Both the position numbers and the translations under genes were made by a program. From positions 541,058,795 through 541,122,794 of the forward strand of contig CM022297.1 in NCBI GenBank assembly GCA_011799875.1: a stretch of 64,000 bases of DNA. Reading direction: 5' to 3'. The DNA comes from Thinopyrum elongatum (lineage: Eukaryota > Streptophyta > Magnoliopsida > Poales > Poaceae). The notes beneath the pieces were generated by a model that was given only the letters and a program-made list of their open reading frames with translations, made no database searches and had not been told where the DNA came from. Positions 1 to 10,974 of this stretch are shown here, piece after piece (within the stretch, counting starts at the first letter, position 1; each line of letters opens with the position of its first letter).

Positions 1-478
1 GATCTGGCCAGTGCTCACCTCCTCGGGTGTCGGCGCCGGTGAGATGGGGGTGGTGACTTCTACGGTGCAGGGCTCCTGGCCGTTGGGTGGCGGATCTGCC
101 GGCCTTCCTCGACGACGTCGATTGAAGCCGGTGGTTCCGGGACCGAAGGCGCTCAGGGTTGTTCCCTAGCCGATGTGCCACACTGATAGGTGCACCGCCG
201 CTCGCTACGGTCCTATAATCGGTTCTGAAAGCTTCTATGCGATGAGGCGCCGACAGTCTCTTGGTGTGCGGCTGCCTTCTCTATCTCCGACGGCGACAAG
301 CTCGGCTTTAGTTCAGCAATCTTCCTCCTCAGGGACCTTGTTGTAATTTTCTTTTTCTGGGGGTTGGTCCTGCTGTTGCTCCGGAACAGCCATCCACTCC
401 GTTTCAGTGTGTGTGCCACGTGCTATGTATGCTCGATGTTGCTAGCTTAATGGAAACGTGGTTGCCTCAAAAAAAAAC
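1..478 (+). mobile_element. Probable 3' end of a non-LTR retroposon with poly(A) tail
   Basis: A GC-rich, non-coding stretch ends in a run of A at about 470-478 after a T-rich, G-poor tail. That is how LINE-type retroposons end in grass genomes. No reverse transcriptase is visible because the window starts inside the element. The small ORFs here have no recognisable similarity. The assignment rests only on the tail and position, so it is tentative. Confidence 0.3.
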
Positions 479-896
479 TTACTCCCAAATCGCCGCCTCC
501 TATTCCCCATATCCATCATGGGACGTCCTCCCAGACAATTCTGTCCGCTTCTCCATCTACCACATTGTCATTCAGTGAACCAATGGCTGGGATGCAGAGT
601 CAAGATTTGATCTAACGGCTCGCGTGGCTCGCCGTATTTACAAACATCACTGTAGCGTTTCACTTACTGTAACGTTTCACTTAGTGTCGGGCTATATAAC
701 AGCCAGGTCCAGCTCCTGCGAGTGCGAGGGCATGCCATTTCTATGTGATCAAAATCACTTCATACTTTACAGCTCATAGCCACAGTACACTACAATGGAG
801 AATTCCTCTTTGCTTGGTTGATCCGATTCCCAAATTTCGTCTCAAACCCTAGCCTGTAGCTCGATCCCCTCCTGTGATCCCATCGGAGGCGTGACA
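479..896 (+). repeat. Probable 5' LTR (end only defined) of the Ty3/gypsy element
   Basis: The right boundary is suggested by GTGACA ending at 896, followed two bases later by a tRNA-Met-like primer site. A TATA-like CTATATAACAG lies near 692, which would suit an LTR promoter. The left boundary is not resolved because no second LTR copy is present in the window to compare with. A start between about 480 and 570 is likely. Confidence 0.4.
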
Positions 897-898
897 AT

Positions 899-911
899 TG
901 CTATCATGAGC
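899..911 (+). promoter_or_regulatory. Degenerate primer-binding site (initiator tRNA-Met type)
   Basis: TGCTATCATGAGC resembles the common plant retrotransposon site TGGTATCAGAGC with a few changes, and it sits just after a CA-ending LTR and upstream of gag. Its position agrees with the gag start at 1235. Confidence 0.45.
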
Positions 912-1576
912 CAGACGTTTCCTCGTCGGCGTGATCGCGTGGTGGCGCGATAATTTGTCCCCTCCCTATTCCCACCCTTTCTGGCGGCGGCGGCGGCGGA
1001 GCAAGGGGGCGTTCGGTGGCGGGGTCTGGTGTTGTTGGTGGTGGTGAGAAATTCGGCGGCAGCTCGCGGGGCGGAACTGGTTGCCGAGACACGCTGTCTC
1101 GGTGGTGAAATTCCAGGTCTACGAGCGAGTGGTGCTGCGTGGTGGCGTTCTTCGACGGCGGCGGCAGGATCTGTTCTGTGGGATCGGGTTGCCGACGAGC
1201 TCGGTGGTAAAATTCCTCCCCGCAACACAGAGTCATGGGGCGTTCGAAGCACAGCGTGGATGAGACGGATCTGGCCGAATTACTCTAGCTCAAGGAAGAT
1301 GTGTTGGCCACCCGCGAGGAGACCAATGGACTACGGGAGGAAATAGATTTGATGCGCAAGGAAATTCAAGCCACAAATATTACAAACAAGACACGATGGC
1401 TTCAGTGATTTCTGGGGTGCAGTCCGCGGTGTCAGCTTCGAGTGGTTAGCTGACAGCTAGCTCAGATGTACTGAAGAATCTCAGCACAAACATAATAATA
1501 AGTAACATTACTAAACCGGGAAGCTTTCGATTTTTCTGGTTTTTTAATTTTTTTTCGGTGCCACTGTTCATATATA

Positions 1577-1644
1577 CTCCCTCCGTTCCATATTAGTTGT
1601 CGCCGAAACGGATATATCTAGACGTTAATATGGAACGGAGGGAG
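1577..1644. mobile_element. Stowaway-type MITE, 68 bp, TA target duplication
   Basis: The ends CTCCCTCCGTTCCATATT and its inverse complement AATATGGAACGGAGGGAG are flanked by TA at 1575-1576 and 1645-1646. This is the terminus of grass Stowaway (Tc1/mariner-derived) MITEs. At 68 bp it is shorter than typical 80-bp or longer members. Confidence 0.93.
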
Positions 1645-1659
1645 TACACGGCAATGTCA

Positions 1660-3800
1660 CCATCAGCGAACAGTTCCATTCAAACAGTAACCCGCATGAA
1701 CGGTACTTCGTGTGAACAGTACTCTTCGTGGAAAGTAATTACTGGTGAACAGGTGCGCGCCAACGGCGTCGTTATTGAACAGTAAGTATGGGTGAACAAA
1801 AACCACGTGTAAAAAACAGTTCCTCATGTGGGCAGGGCATTTGTGAACAGTAATTACTGGTGAACAGTATCTTGCAAACAGTGCTTTCTTCCTCTAAAAT
1901 TTTCTCGCCAAGAAAACATATGCAATTCTAAGAAAAAAAAATAGATATATTTTACACATCATTTCACTCCCTTTCCTTCGGCCTCACATCCTTATATAGA
2001 GAGTTAAAATTTAGAATTTTCTATACATCATTTCTCGACACCGACGTACCAATGCACAACACCGGTGTACCAATACACAGCCATCTCAATCATCTCCTAA
2101 TTCTTTCTGATGATATTATTAACAGAGCACAAAAATAGTACGCTGGAATTGTATATTTGCACGAGCAGTAATTCGTGAAAAAGAAAAACTAAATTAATTA
2201 CTGTCTATTTTTACAACGAAACAACAATTAAAAGTACACTAACAAATACCCGAACAATAACCGAATATTTTCTGAATGAAGTCTGGACTACTAACCGAAA
2301 CAGTAGACAAAATAAACCGAAATAACAACTCCGAATAACCCGGCGCAATAAAACTAGCGAAACGAAACAACACCCGAATAAACCAAAAACATTAACCAAC
2401 ACGGATTATAAAACCAAAATAATAACCGAATTTTAAATCAAAACAATACACTCGAATAAACCGAAACAACTAAAAAAAACGGATTCACGTGAACAGAATT
2501 CCATAAGAAATATATTTAAAAAAAATGGAACTCCTCCTCCCAAGATCCGAAATAGTAAAACCAGTAAAACGGACTAATACCGAAATAAACCAAAAACATT
2601 ACCCCACCCAAATCATAAATCGAAACAGTATCTACTAACAAATACTTAAACAAAAACTGGACATTATCGGAATGAACTCAGGACTACTAACCGAAACAAT
2701 AGCCTAAATAAAACCAAAACAATAACCCTGAATAATCCGGAGCAACAAAATCAGCGAAACGGAATAGCCTAAATAAAACGCATTCACATGAACAATAATT
2801 CAGAAGAAATATTTAAAGAAAATTATCCAAAAAAATGAGTCTCCTCCTCCCACGATCCGGAACAAAAAACCCAATGAAACGGAACAATACCGGAATAAAC
2901 CAAAAACATTTACCCACTTGAACCACAAAACCGAAACAGTACCTATTAACAAATACCGAACAAAAACTGAACATTATCTGAAAAAACTAAAGACTACTAA
3001 CCGAAACAATAGCCCAAATAAACTAAAACAACAAACCCGAATAATCTAAAGCAGTAAAACCAGTAAAACGGAACAACAACACCTAAATAAACCGAAAACA
3101 TTAATCCGCACAAACCATAAAACCGAAACACTAACCGAATTTAAAACTAGAACAGTACACTTAAATAAACCGGAACAAAAAAGGTAAAATAGCACTATGC
3201 ACTTACATGAACAGTAATCTAAGTGAAATAAAAAAAAGTAAAAAAAAGGAATTCCTTCTCCCTCAACCCAAAATAGTAAAACCAACGAAACGAAACGGAA
3301 CAATACCAGAAATAGTAAAACCAAAAAAAGAATAAAAAGATCGTTGGCATAGAAATGGAAACCAGTAAAATAGCACTATTCCATTTTTACTACGAAGCCA
3401 AAATCCGAGTAAAAGATCGCATCTTGGGTGCCAACCTTTTTTTTTATAATTTAAAAGGGTATTGCTCATTTCATTTTTCCTTAGACTCATTCTTATGTAC
3501 TGTTGGTTTACAGTTTTATTTTCCTCTTAACACTTGAGTAAAATCTGATTTTAAGAGAACAGTAAACAAAACAAACCAGAACAGCTAATCCGAATAAACC
3601 AAAACACTGTTTTCAAAATAGTAACTTTGTATGCAGCAGTGCTTCAGGTGACCAGTGTTGCTATGCCCACTAAATAAGCTGGAATATACCCATATCCATC
3701 CCCAAAAAATTACTTTGTACGAACAATACCTGAAATGTAGACGAGAATAGTACCAACACAATGCATCCGCGTGAACAATAATTCGAGAAAAATACAAAAG
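1660..3800. repeat. Degenerate long-period tandem repeat (about 310-400 bp units), A-rich
   Basis: Blocks recur in the same order: GGACTACTAACCGAAACA-like at about 2285, 2681 and 2991; CTCCTCCTCC followed by a GATCCG-like tail at 2531 and 2841, with a weaker copy near 3251; and a TGAACAGTAATT-like motif at about 2488, 2787, 3207 and 3770. Shorter GTGAACAGTA copies also lie at 1680-1870. Spacings are about 310 and 400 bp. The plus strand is strongly A-rich. No coding sequence is convincing. Short ORFs here are by-products of low complexity. Confidence 0.7.
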
Positions 3801-4700
3801 GGAAACCTGATTTTTTTATAAAAACGATTAAGGATTATTTTCCTTTTTATTTTATTTTTTGTATTACCTAATGTTAAGTTACGATCTATTAAAGCTCTAC
3901 AACCATTATGATCGTCACTAACCCCACCATCCTTCGCTCACCATGCAAGTTAAGAAGAATCTGCTCTATCGACAGTATTCACACCTACAAAAAACGCTTT
4001 TGATGCTACTGATTCTAACATTGTTCACCTACTAAAACTCCCAGATCAGTACGATAAAGACATGGCAGGCCAGATACAAATATAATACACAGAGATCATG
4101 GAAGAAGAAGTCCCTAGCACCGAGATAAAAAACAATACAGTTAAGAAATAATATATCACTAATTCTGTTTCTCTTATTGAATATCGCCAGGCCTCACATG
4201 CTGAAGAAATTATGCAAGGACAAGAAATGCAAGACAATAATGATTTACCCACAGGCAGAATAAAAAAAAGATTTTCAATTTGTTGCACCGTATTTAGAAT
4301 GATTTGTTCTGTACCGCAACTGTACTATTTAACTCTTTGCCATAAATAAATCACGGTTTGTCCAAAGATTCAATCACATGATCCTTAAAACACTTCCGTT
4401 CTATTAAAAACATGAAATGGATGCCACAGCCAACGGTCTTTGTTGCTCTATACAAAAAACAAGTCAAGCATCTCTACACGCAAGGACAAAAAGTGCAACT
4501 ACGACGGATGCAAACGTGTTATAAATAACTTTATTGCACCAATGAACCATGCCAAAACGAATATACACCTCATTTCCTTCCTATGAAACCCAAACAAAAC
4601 AAATAAATCTAATCAGCTAAATATGGAAAAGACCTGCATGCAATAAAATAAAAAATGAAGTATTTATTCGAAATATATACGAGGCTTCCCACGGGCACGG
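3801..4700. other. AT-rich non-coding DNA within the Helitron-like insertion
   Basis: No ORF of recognisable family, RNA gene or terminal repeat is visible here. It ends in the short GC-rich 3' terminus with the hairpin. Confidence 0.5.
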
Positions 4701-5759
4701 CGTGCGCCGCGCACCTTCGCCGCTAGTACCATCTACTTCGGCTGGGTCTCGTCAAGGTCATGTGGACAAAGAGCACCAACAAGAGAAATCCCGGTGCAGG
4801 AAATTCAGAAGGATGGAAATGATGATCAGCAAAGGCCCTTGACAGAAGAATTGAAGAGAAGGTTGTTGTTAGAACAGGAGAAAACCAGACAGTGTGCTCT
4901 GCTAACAGGCAATGAACCGCCACAAGTCAACACTGGCAGGAAATCTGCTCCACCAGGGTTTGGAAGTGCAGCTTATCCTAAGGTGCCGTCAGTACAAGGG
5001 TCACCAACTGCTCCCACTCGTACAGCAAGAACTCCAGCTTTCAATCAGATACAACAACAAGGCAATAAGCTACAATGGGACGATTATCCAAGAGCTTATG
5101 AAAAAGACATGAGAGCTCAATTTCTCAAGTCTATGACAAAGGGTCCTAGGATGGAATTTCCCAAGTTTGATGGCACAAATCCTGTTGGGTGGATAAGACA
5201 AGCTGAGAAATATTTTCAAATGGCAGGGGCACCACCTGAGTACAAGATTTCTCTGGCACAGACGTACTTTGTGGGCAGAGCCGATGTATGGCCGAGAAGA
5301 GCAGGAATTCTCAAGAAGCAATACACTTGGGGACAGTTTTGTGCAGAAATTTTGCACCGTTTCTCTGCTTCTAGCACCTATGATTTAGTGGACAGATTTA
5401 ATACCTTCAAGCAAAACAATCTGTCTATTGCAGAATGTACAGATCAGTTTGAAGATTTAATGGCTGAAGTACAAGAGGATAATCCAGATCTGACTGAGAT
5501 GTGGTTTGTTAAGTGTTATGCCAATGAGATGAGGGCCACTATTAAATTTCAGCTCAGACCTCTCAGGCCTGAAACACTTACAGATGCTTATTGGTTAGCA
5601 GTGGACATTAAGCAAGCAACACCTGCAAGAAAGCCTTATCCTCCTTTAACTGCTTAGAAAAACAAATATACATTCTAGAACTTCAAGCAACAGGGAGTAA
5701 ATGCAGAGAAGAGCACATAACTTAAAGCTCCTCCTGTAATACAAAGAGCAAGAGAACCT

Positions 5760-6494
5760 GGGAAGTGTTGGAGGTGTGGAGATGTGTGGTTTCATGGCCA
5801 TAAGTGTAAGCAAGCACCAGTCATTAATTTGCTAACTGGGGAAGAGCCAACTGATTCATCAACTGAACAAGAGGAAGTTACTGAAACAGAACAACCAGAG
5901 CAGCAAACTGCAGATGAAAATTGCATGCAAATATCTCTGCAGGCCATGAGTACTAGCAGGGTCAGTACATTATCTATGCTAGTGAATATTGGGGGCAAAC
6001 AGGCAATGGCACTAGTTGACTCAGGGAGTAATTCTACTTTCATGAACTTAAAGTTTGCACTGACAACAAAGTGTCCTATAGTGAGAGATCACTCCAGAGC
6101 AGTGGTTGTTGCTGGAGGTGGTATTCTCTGGTCTGGGGCATATATTCCTGCCACAACTTTCCAAATGTGCAAGGAGGAGTTTGAACACCCATTTAGAGTG
6201 TTGGATTTACCAGGTTATGATATGGTAATTGGTTGTGACTTGTTAGCAAAGCACAGTCCTGTGTCTTTTGACTATGAAAACAAACAGATACTCATGAAAA
6301 AGAATGGAAATCACCAGATCACTATTCCTGCTTCCAATTCCTTTGCTTCAGCACCTGAAATCCGAAGTTCTGAATTAGCTTCTATGTTGGCAGCTGGCAC
6401 TATGGGCTATGCTATATATATGATAAGGGATGTTACAATGAAGAAACCTGTAGAACATGTGACACCTCCTAAAGTAGAGCAAATATTACAATAA
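5760..6494 (+). pseudogene. Zinc knuckle and aspartic protease of the Ty3/gypsy element
   Basis: A CCHC knuckle (CWRCGDVWFHGHKC, about 5770-5811) marks the nucleocapsid end of gag. A TAA at about 5719-5721 and other breaks separate it from the upstream gag frame. Downstream, the retropepsin-like active site reads ALVDSGSNSTF (about 6009-6041), and the flap/second-strand region MVIGCDLLAKHSPVSFD lies at about 6221-6271. Retroviral-type proteases cut the polyprotein during particle maturation. The DSG triad is intact, but the frame stops at 6492-6494 (TAA), just before RT. Confidence 0.85.
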
Positions 6495-7830
6495 TATCCT
6501 GAAGTATTTGTAGAGCCCGATGGATTACCACCTGAAAGGAGTTGTGATCACAAAATACCTCTCAAACCAGATGTCGCACCACCAAACATCTGGCAATATA
6601 GAATTCCACACAAGCATAGAGATGAGGTGGAAAAACAAGTGTAGCAACTACTCAAATCTAAAGTAATCAGATGAAGCCAAAGCCCTTATGCTTCTCCTGT
6701 CATAGTAGTTCCAAAAAAAGATGCTACATGGAGATTGTGCACTGATTTTAGAGACTTAAACTCCATTACTGTCAAAGACAAATTTCCCATACCTGTGATT
6801 GAGGATTTGTAGGATGAGTTGCATGGGGCCAATTTTTTCACAAAATTGGATTTGAGATCAGGATATCATCAAATCAGAATGAATAAGGAGGATATATCAA
6901 AAACTGCATTTAGAACCCATTTTGGTCACTTTGAGTATTTAGTCATGCCCTTTGGGCTTTCTAATGCTTCACGCACATTTGAAGCTTTAATGATTGCAAT
7001 TTTTGGCAAGTATCTGAGGAAGTTCATACTGGTTTTCTTTGATGATATACTGATATTTAGTACCAGTTTGGAAGAACATGTGGAACATTTGAAAGTAGTG
7101 TTTGACTTGCTCAAGGAACATCAACTACTCTCAGTTAACTTGTCCAAATGCATCTTTCCTATACAGCAGGTGGATTATTTGGGTCATATCATTAATGAGC
7201 AAGGAGTATCAACAGATCCAGAGAAAGTCAGTGCTTTAGCTGGTTGACCCACTCCCACTACAGCTACTCAACTCAGAGGATTCTTGGGCCTTTGTGGCTA
7301 TTACAGGAGATTTGTCCAGCACTTTGGCTTGATTGCTAGGCCCTTGCATGATATGTTGAAACAGGGCAATTTCCATTGGACTAAAGCACATGACTCAGCA
7401 TTTCAGCAACTGAAGCAAGCTATGACTTCTGCTCCTGTTTTGGCTCTGCCCAACTTCACTCTACCTTTTGTTTTGGAGACTAATGCCTTAGGTCGGGGTA
7501 TTGGGGCTGTACTTATGCAGCAAGGAAAACCCATTGCATATTACAGCTCAGTTTTATGTACCAAAAACTGCTTATTGTCCACCTATGAGAAAGAAGCTTT
7601 GGCAATCATTGAAGCTTTGAAGAAGTGGAGACATTATCTAGTAGGGCACCGGCTTATCATCAAGACATACCTGAAGTTCATGGCAGACCAGAAAGTTACT
7701 GGCAAAATACAGCAAAAGCTCATGCTTAAGCTCTTGGAATTTGATTTCCAGATTCAATACAAGAAAGGGAAGGAAAATGTGGCAGCTAATGCCCTACCCA
7801 GGAAACATACTCTCATGGCTATTTCCCTGG
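6495..7830 (+). pseudogene. Reverse transcriptase and RNase H of the Ty3/gypsy element
   Basis: RT motifs are clear: the fingers region [21 protein letters not shown] (about 6700-6760), KLDLRSGYHQI (about 6844-6876), MPFGLSNA (about 6946-6969) and the active site FFDDILIFS (about 7037-7063). RNase H follows, from RGFLGLCGYYRRF to about 7810. Four in-frame stops lie at about 6642, 6674, 6810 and 7246. In RNase H the expected ETDAS metal-binding aspartate is asparagine (ETNAL, about 7478), and the usual ADALSR motif reads ANALPR. The element therefore cannot copy itself. Confidence 0.88.
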
Positions 7831-8975
7831 TTACTCCTAAATGGACAGATGACATAGAACAATCTTATTTACAAGACAACACTTGCAAGAAGATTTTAGA
7901 GGAGTTACTGGTCTTGCCAAGTCATGAGGCCAATCATAATTCTTTGCAAGGGGGCATTATAAGGCACAAAGGCAGAATTTATGTATGTAATGATCTTGCT
8001 CTGAAACAGAGACTTTTAACTGCATTGCATTCATCTACTCCAGGGGATCACAGTGGCATGAAAGCAACATTTGAGAGAGTGAAGAAAATATTTTATTGGC
8101 CTGGAATGAAAAAAGAACTGGAAAAATTTGCGGCAGAGTGCCCTGTTTGTCAAAAAACAAGAGTGAACATTGTCATTATCCTGGGTTACTTGATCCTTTG
8201 CATATCACTGACATGGCCTGGACACATTTGAGTATGGATTTTGTTGAGGGACTTCCTAAATCCAATGTCAAAGAAATTATCTTTGTAGTAGTGGACAGAT
8301 TGACCAAGTTTGCTCATTTCATTCCATTTTCTCATCCATATACTGTCCAGTCAGTGGCTACTGCCTCTATAGACAATGTTATAAAACTACATGGTCCTCC
8401 TATAGCTATTGTGTCTGACAGAGATAGAATTTTCACTAGTAGGCTGTGGAAGGACATTTTTGATGCAATGAATATTGAGTTGAGATACAGTTTTGTTTAT
8501 CACCCTCAATCAGATGGACAAACAAAAAGAGTCAATCGGTGTATTGAGAATTACTTAAGATGCATGGTCTCGGCAGAACCTAAGAAGTGGGTGCATCATC
8601 TGGCAATGGCAGAATACTGGTGTGATACTTCTTTCCACTCTTCTCTGCAGAAAACACCTTTTCAAGCATTATATGGGTATGATCCCCCCAACATCAGTGA
8701 GTTCTCTTTGCCTGGGCCTTTGGAAACTGGACCTAATGGTCCTACTGTGGACAAACAAGCCCTCATGGGTTAGTTAAAATAGAATTTGCAAGCAACTCAG
8801 GCCAGAATGATAAAATATGCAGACAAGAAAAGAATTGAAAGAGTTCTAGCTCCTGGAGATATGGTTGATTTGAAATTACAACCATACAGATTGAATGCTT
8901 TTGGAATCGGACAACACATCAAACTACAGAGCAAGTACTATGGACCTTTTAGAGTGTTGAACAGTCTAGAAAAAG
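7831..8975 (+). pseudogene. Integrase of the Ty3/gypsy element
   Basis: The N-terminal HHCC zinc domain is present (HSSTPGDHSGMK, then CPVCQKTR, about 8028-8163), with a frame change near 8160. The catalytic core follows at 8227-8773: first Asp in MDFVEGLP, second Asp in IVSDRDRIF. The third residue, Glu in the usual DGQTERVN, is lysine here (DGQTKRVN, about 8514-8537). A stop lies at 8773. The C-terminal region with YYGPFRVL ends at about 8961, where the LINE begins. Loss of the catalytic Glu would abolish strand transfer. Confidence 0.87.
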
Positions 8976-10421
8976 AAGTTGGCATTTATTTTGTTAGAGC
9001 TCTGGTAAAATTCAAACAAAACAATAAAGTTTGGAATATAGGGCATGTTTGGTTGACATCCACACTTTGCCACACTTTTGTGCCACAAGTATGGAGAATT
9101 CTGGCAAGTGTTTGGTTGCAGCCACAGTTGTGGCATGCCACACTTTTTTAATCACATACCCCACTTGTCCTAGTATTAGTTGCTAGCCAACTTTTGCCAC
9201 AAGTGTGGCGACCACAAAAACCGTGGCAGGCCACACTCAACTGAGTAGGAAGAGATGTTTCCTTTAGTATTTGTAAAGACTCTACCTTGGACTCTATCTG
9301 ATCACACACCTTTAGTGATGGATATTTCTTCTGATAAAATTCTGAAAGCTAATATTTTTATATTTTAGTTGTGCTGGTTTTTGAGGCCAGATCTAGATGA
9401 AGTAGTTGTTAAATGTTGGGATAAAGGTGGCACTGGAAGATCTTTACAAGATAAGTGGCAGAATAGGAATAGAAACTTGAGAATGGTGTTAAGGGGTTGT
9501 AATATAAATTATGAAGCTAGTTATAAAAAAGAGAAGAGATTCCTTCCTGAAGAAATATATGCTATTGACAAAGAAAGTGAGTTAGTAGGCCTCTCTGCTG
9601 AGAGGTATATATTAAGGAAAGATTTAGAGTAGATCGCATTGTATCCAAAGATAGGAAGAGGTGAAGTGAATCCAGAGGTCGAAGGAGCAGATCCTTCTTA
9701 TGGGGGATGCCTTGACCTCTTACTTCATGACTAAAGCAAACGGTAGACATAGACGTAATCGAATTATCTCTTTGAAAGATAGGGATAATTTAATTGAAGG
9801 GGATAAAGAGTTGCTGATCCATGCTACTGATTACGATAAAAAGCTTTTTGGGCCTGCTGACAAAGTTACTGATGATTCTTTAGCAGATTGCGTTCCTTGC
9901 ACACTAGATGATGTGGATAGAGATATATTGCAGACACCTTTTAGTGTATCGGAAATTATAGATGCACTATTTCAAATGAAGCATAACCAAGCTTCTGGTC
10001 CGGATGGACTTCCAGCTGAGGTTTTACAAACATTTTTGGGAGAAAATTAAATATGAAGTTTTCAATCTGTTTGTTCAGTTATATCATGGTAGATTGGATG
10101 TTTCTAGGTTGAATTATGGTATTGTCAACTTGCTACCGAAATGTCAAAAAGCTGATAAGATTCAATTGTACAAGCCAATAGTTTTGATTAATGTTTGTTT
10201 TTCAAATGGCTAATCAAAGTGGTTAATAATAGAACTATCCGACTAGCATATAAGTTTTGTAACTCCTGTTCAAACAACTTTTATTAAAGGGCATTTTATT
10301 TTGGATGGAGTTATTTTATTGCATTAAATTTTGGATGAGGCAAGGGGACCCCCTCTCACCCATTCTTTTCAATATTGATGTAGATGCGCTGCAAGAATTA
10401 ATTTGTAGAGCTAAGAGTAGT
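8976..10421 (+). pseudogene. 5'-truncated LINE (non-LTR retrotransposon) ORF2 remnant
   Basis: LINE ORF2 encodes an endonuclease and reverse transcriptase. The sequence enters the endonuclease at EVGIYFVRALVKFKQNN (about 8980-9030), which is closely matched at 31495-31560. After about 200 unrelated bases it resumes at FPLVFVKTLPWTLSDHTPL (about 9255-9315), the end of the AP-endonuclease domain. RT motifs follow: DGLPAEVLQTF (about 10004-10036), LNYGIVNLLPK (about 10111-10143) and RQGDPLSPILFN (about 10338-10374). Frames change several times and there are stops. The 3' end is cut at 10422 by a CACTA terminus. The abrupt 5' start in the middle of the endonuclease is typical of incomplete target-primed reverse transcription. 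Confidence 0.82.
9041..9245. mobile_element. Possible MITE fragment within the LINE
   Basis: The LINE reading is replaced by a segment beginning GGGCATGTTTGGTTG, a terminus type of grass hAT/Harbinger-like MITEs. It is rich in GCCACA and TGTGGC motifs of alternating orientation. The matching inverted right terminus was not found, and part of the LINE endonuclease is missing here, so a deletion accompanied or followed the insertion. Confidence 0.35.
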
Positions 10422-10974
10422 CACTACTACAGGGCCAAATAGCACTGACCGGCCAAAATGTATCATCACTGACGCGCCGGCGGCCCGTCAGTGCTTTCGG
10501 GTCAGCGATGACTTCAACATCACAGACGGGCTGGCCGGTCAATGCTAAATATCACAAGGGCACCTAGCAGAGCCTTATCATTGACCGTCCCTACATAATT
10601 GGCCGGTCAGTGATGTCAAATTCAGGCTAGCAGCTTTGGGATGCACTGCTAGTAGTCCAGTAGGACTATTGCTAGCAGTGCAACCCCAGCTACACATCAA
10701 TACAGATCACAGATCACATAAAAATATTTTCAATATTCCATTTCATATGCACATATACAAAATCTTTTACATTGCATTTCATGGCATACACATACATTGC
10801 ATTGGATGGCCTAATATATAAACAACAACATATATTGATCATCGCGTTGGTACATTTGACTTAGAGGATTGCGTATCCTTTGTTGGTTTCATCATTGTCG
10901 TTATCGCAGTGTTGGTTACATCCTTCTCATTGTCGATAGATTTGCCATGTTGCATTTTAATGGTGACGGTGCCA
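10422..10974 (+). mobile_element. Left end of a CACTA DNA transposon (truncated)
   Basis: CACTACTACAGGG at 10422 interrupts the LINE. It is followed by subterminal repeats of TCACTGACGGGC and GGCCGGTCAGTGATG in both orientations to about 10617, the arrangement bound by CACTA transposases. No right end (CCCTGTAGTAGTG) was found in the window. The element is cut at 10975 by an LTR. Confidence 0.72.
10642..10682. repeat. Short perfect-stem hairpin
   Basis: TGCACTGCTAGTAGTCC is followed by AGTA and then GGACTATTGCTAGCAGTGCA. The two arms pair along their length apart from a small bulge. It lies inside the CACTA fragment, just inward of the subterminal repeats. Confidence 0.7.

Larger units (their letters stand above)
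1479..4726 (+). mobile_element. Helitron-like insertion (TC...CTAG) inside gag
   Basis: Helitrons are rolling-circle DNA transposons that insert between A and T, start with TC, end with CTRR after a small hairpin, and make no target duplication. Here the left junction reads A|TCTCAGCAC (TC at 1479) and the right junction reads CTAG|T (CTAG at 4723-4726). A GTGCG-CCG-CGCAC hairpin lies about 8 bases before the end (about 4702-4714). Removing this segment joins 1478 to 4727 and restores the gag frame without loss of a base. No Rep/helicase is encoded, so it would be non-autonomous. The interior is AT-rich and holds a Stowaway MITE and a long-period degenerate repeat. The termini were read by eye; a few bases of uncertainty remain. 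Confidence 0.65.
1235..5657 (+). pseudogene. gag of the Ty3/gypsy element, split by a 3.2-kb insertion
   Basis: Gag forms the virus-like particle of the retrotransposon in the cytoplasm. An ATG at 1235 opens a charged, probably coiled-coil N-terminus (MGRSKHSVDETDLAELL, then a TAG) rich in E, K and R up to about 1390. A one-base frame change follows near 1390, and the frame beginning MASVISGVQSAV at 1396 runs to 1478. If 1479-4726 is removed, codon 28 of this frame is completed by position 4727, and it stays in frame through 4794-5657. That stretch holds the retrotransposon gag domain (PKFDGTNPVGWIRQAEKYF at about 5160-5215, then the W, F and L pattern of the family to about 5560). One TAG lies at about 1447-1449. 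The frame ends at 5657, just before the zinc knuckle. Confidence 0.8.
479..8975 (+). mobile_element. Degenerate Ty3/gypsy retrotransposon, interrupted by a Helitron-like insertion and a LINE
   Basis: The order LTR end, primer site, gag, zinc knuckle, aspartic protease, RT, RNase H, integrase identifies a Ty3/gypsy element. Gag is split by an insertion at 1479-4726. After the integrase C-terminal YYGPFRVL motif (about 8938-8961) the sequence switches into a LINE reading, and the 3' LTR is not seen in the window. Several in-frame stops and lost catalytic residues show that it is inactive. A chromodomain cannot be assessed because the 3' end is missing. Confidence 0.85.

Noticed and set aside
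842..1252. Overlapping proline/arginine-rich ORFs on the minus strand
   Set aside because: They oppose the gag leader, have skewed composition and no family motif. The plus-strand retrotransposon reading explains the region.
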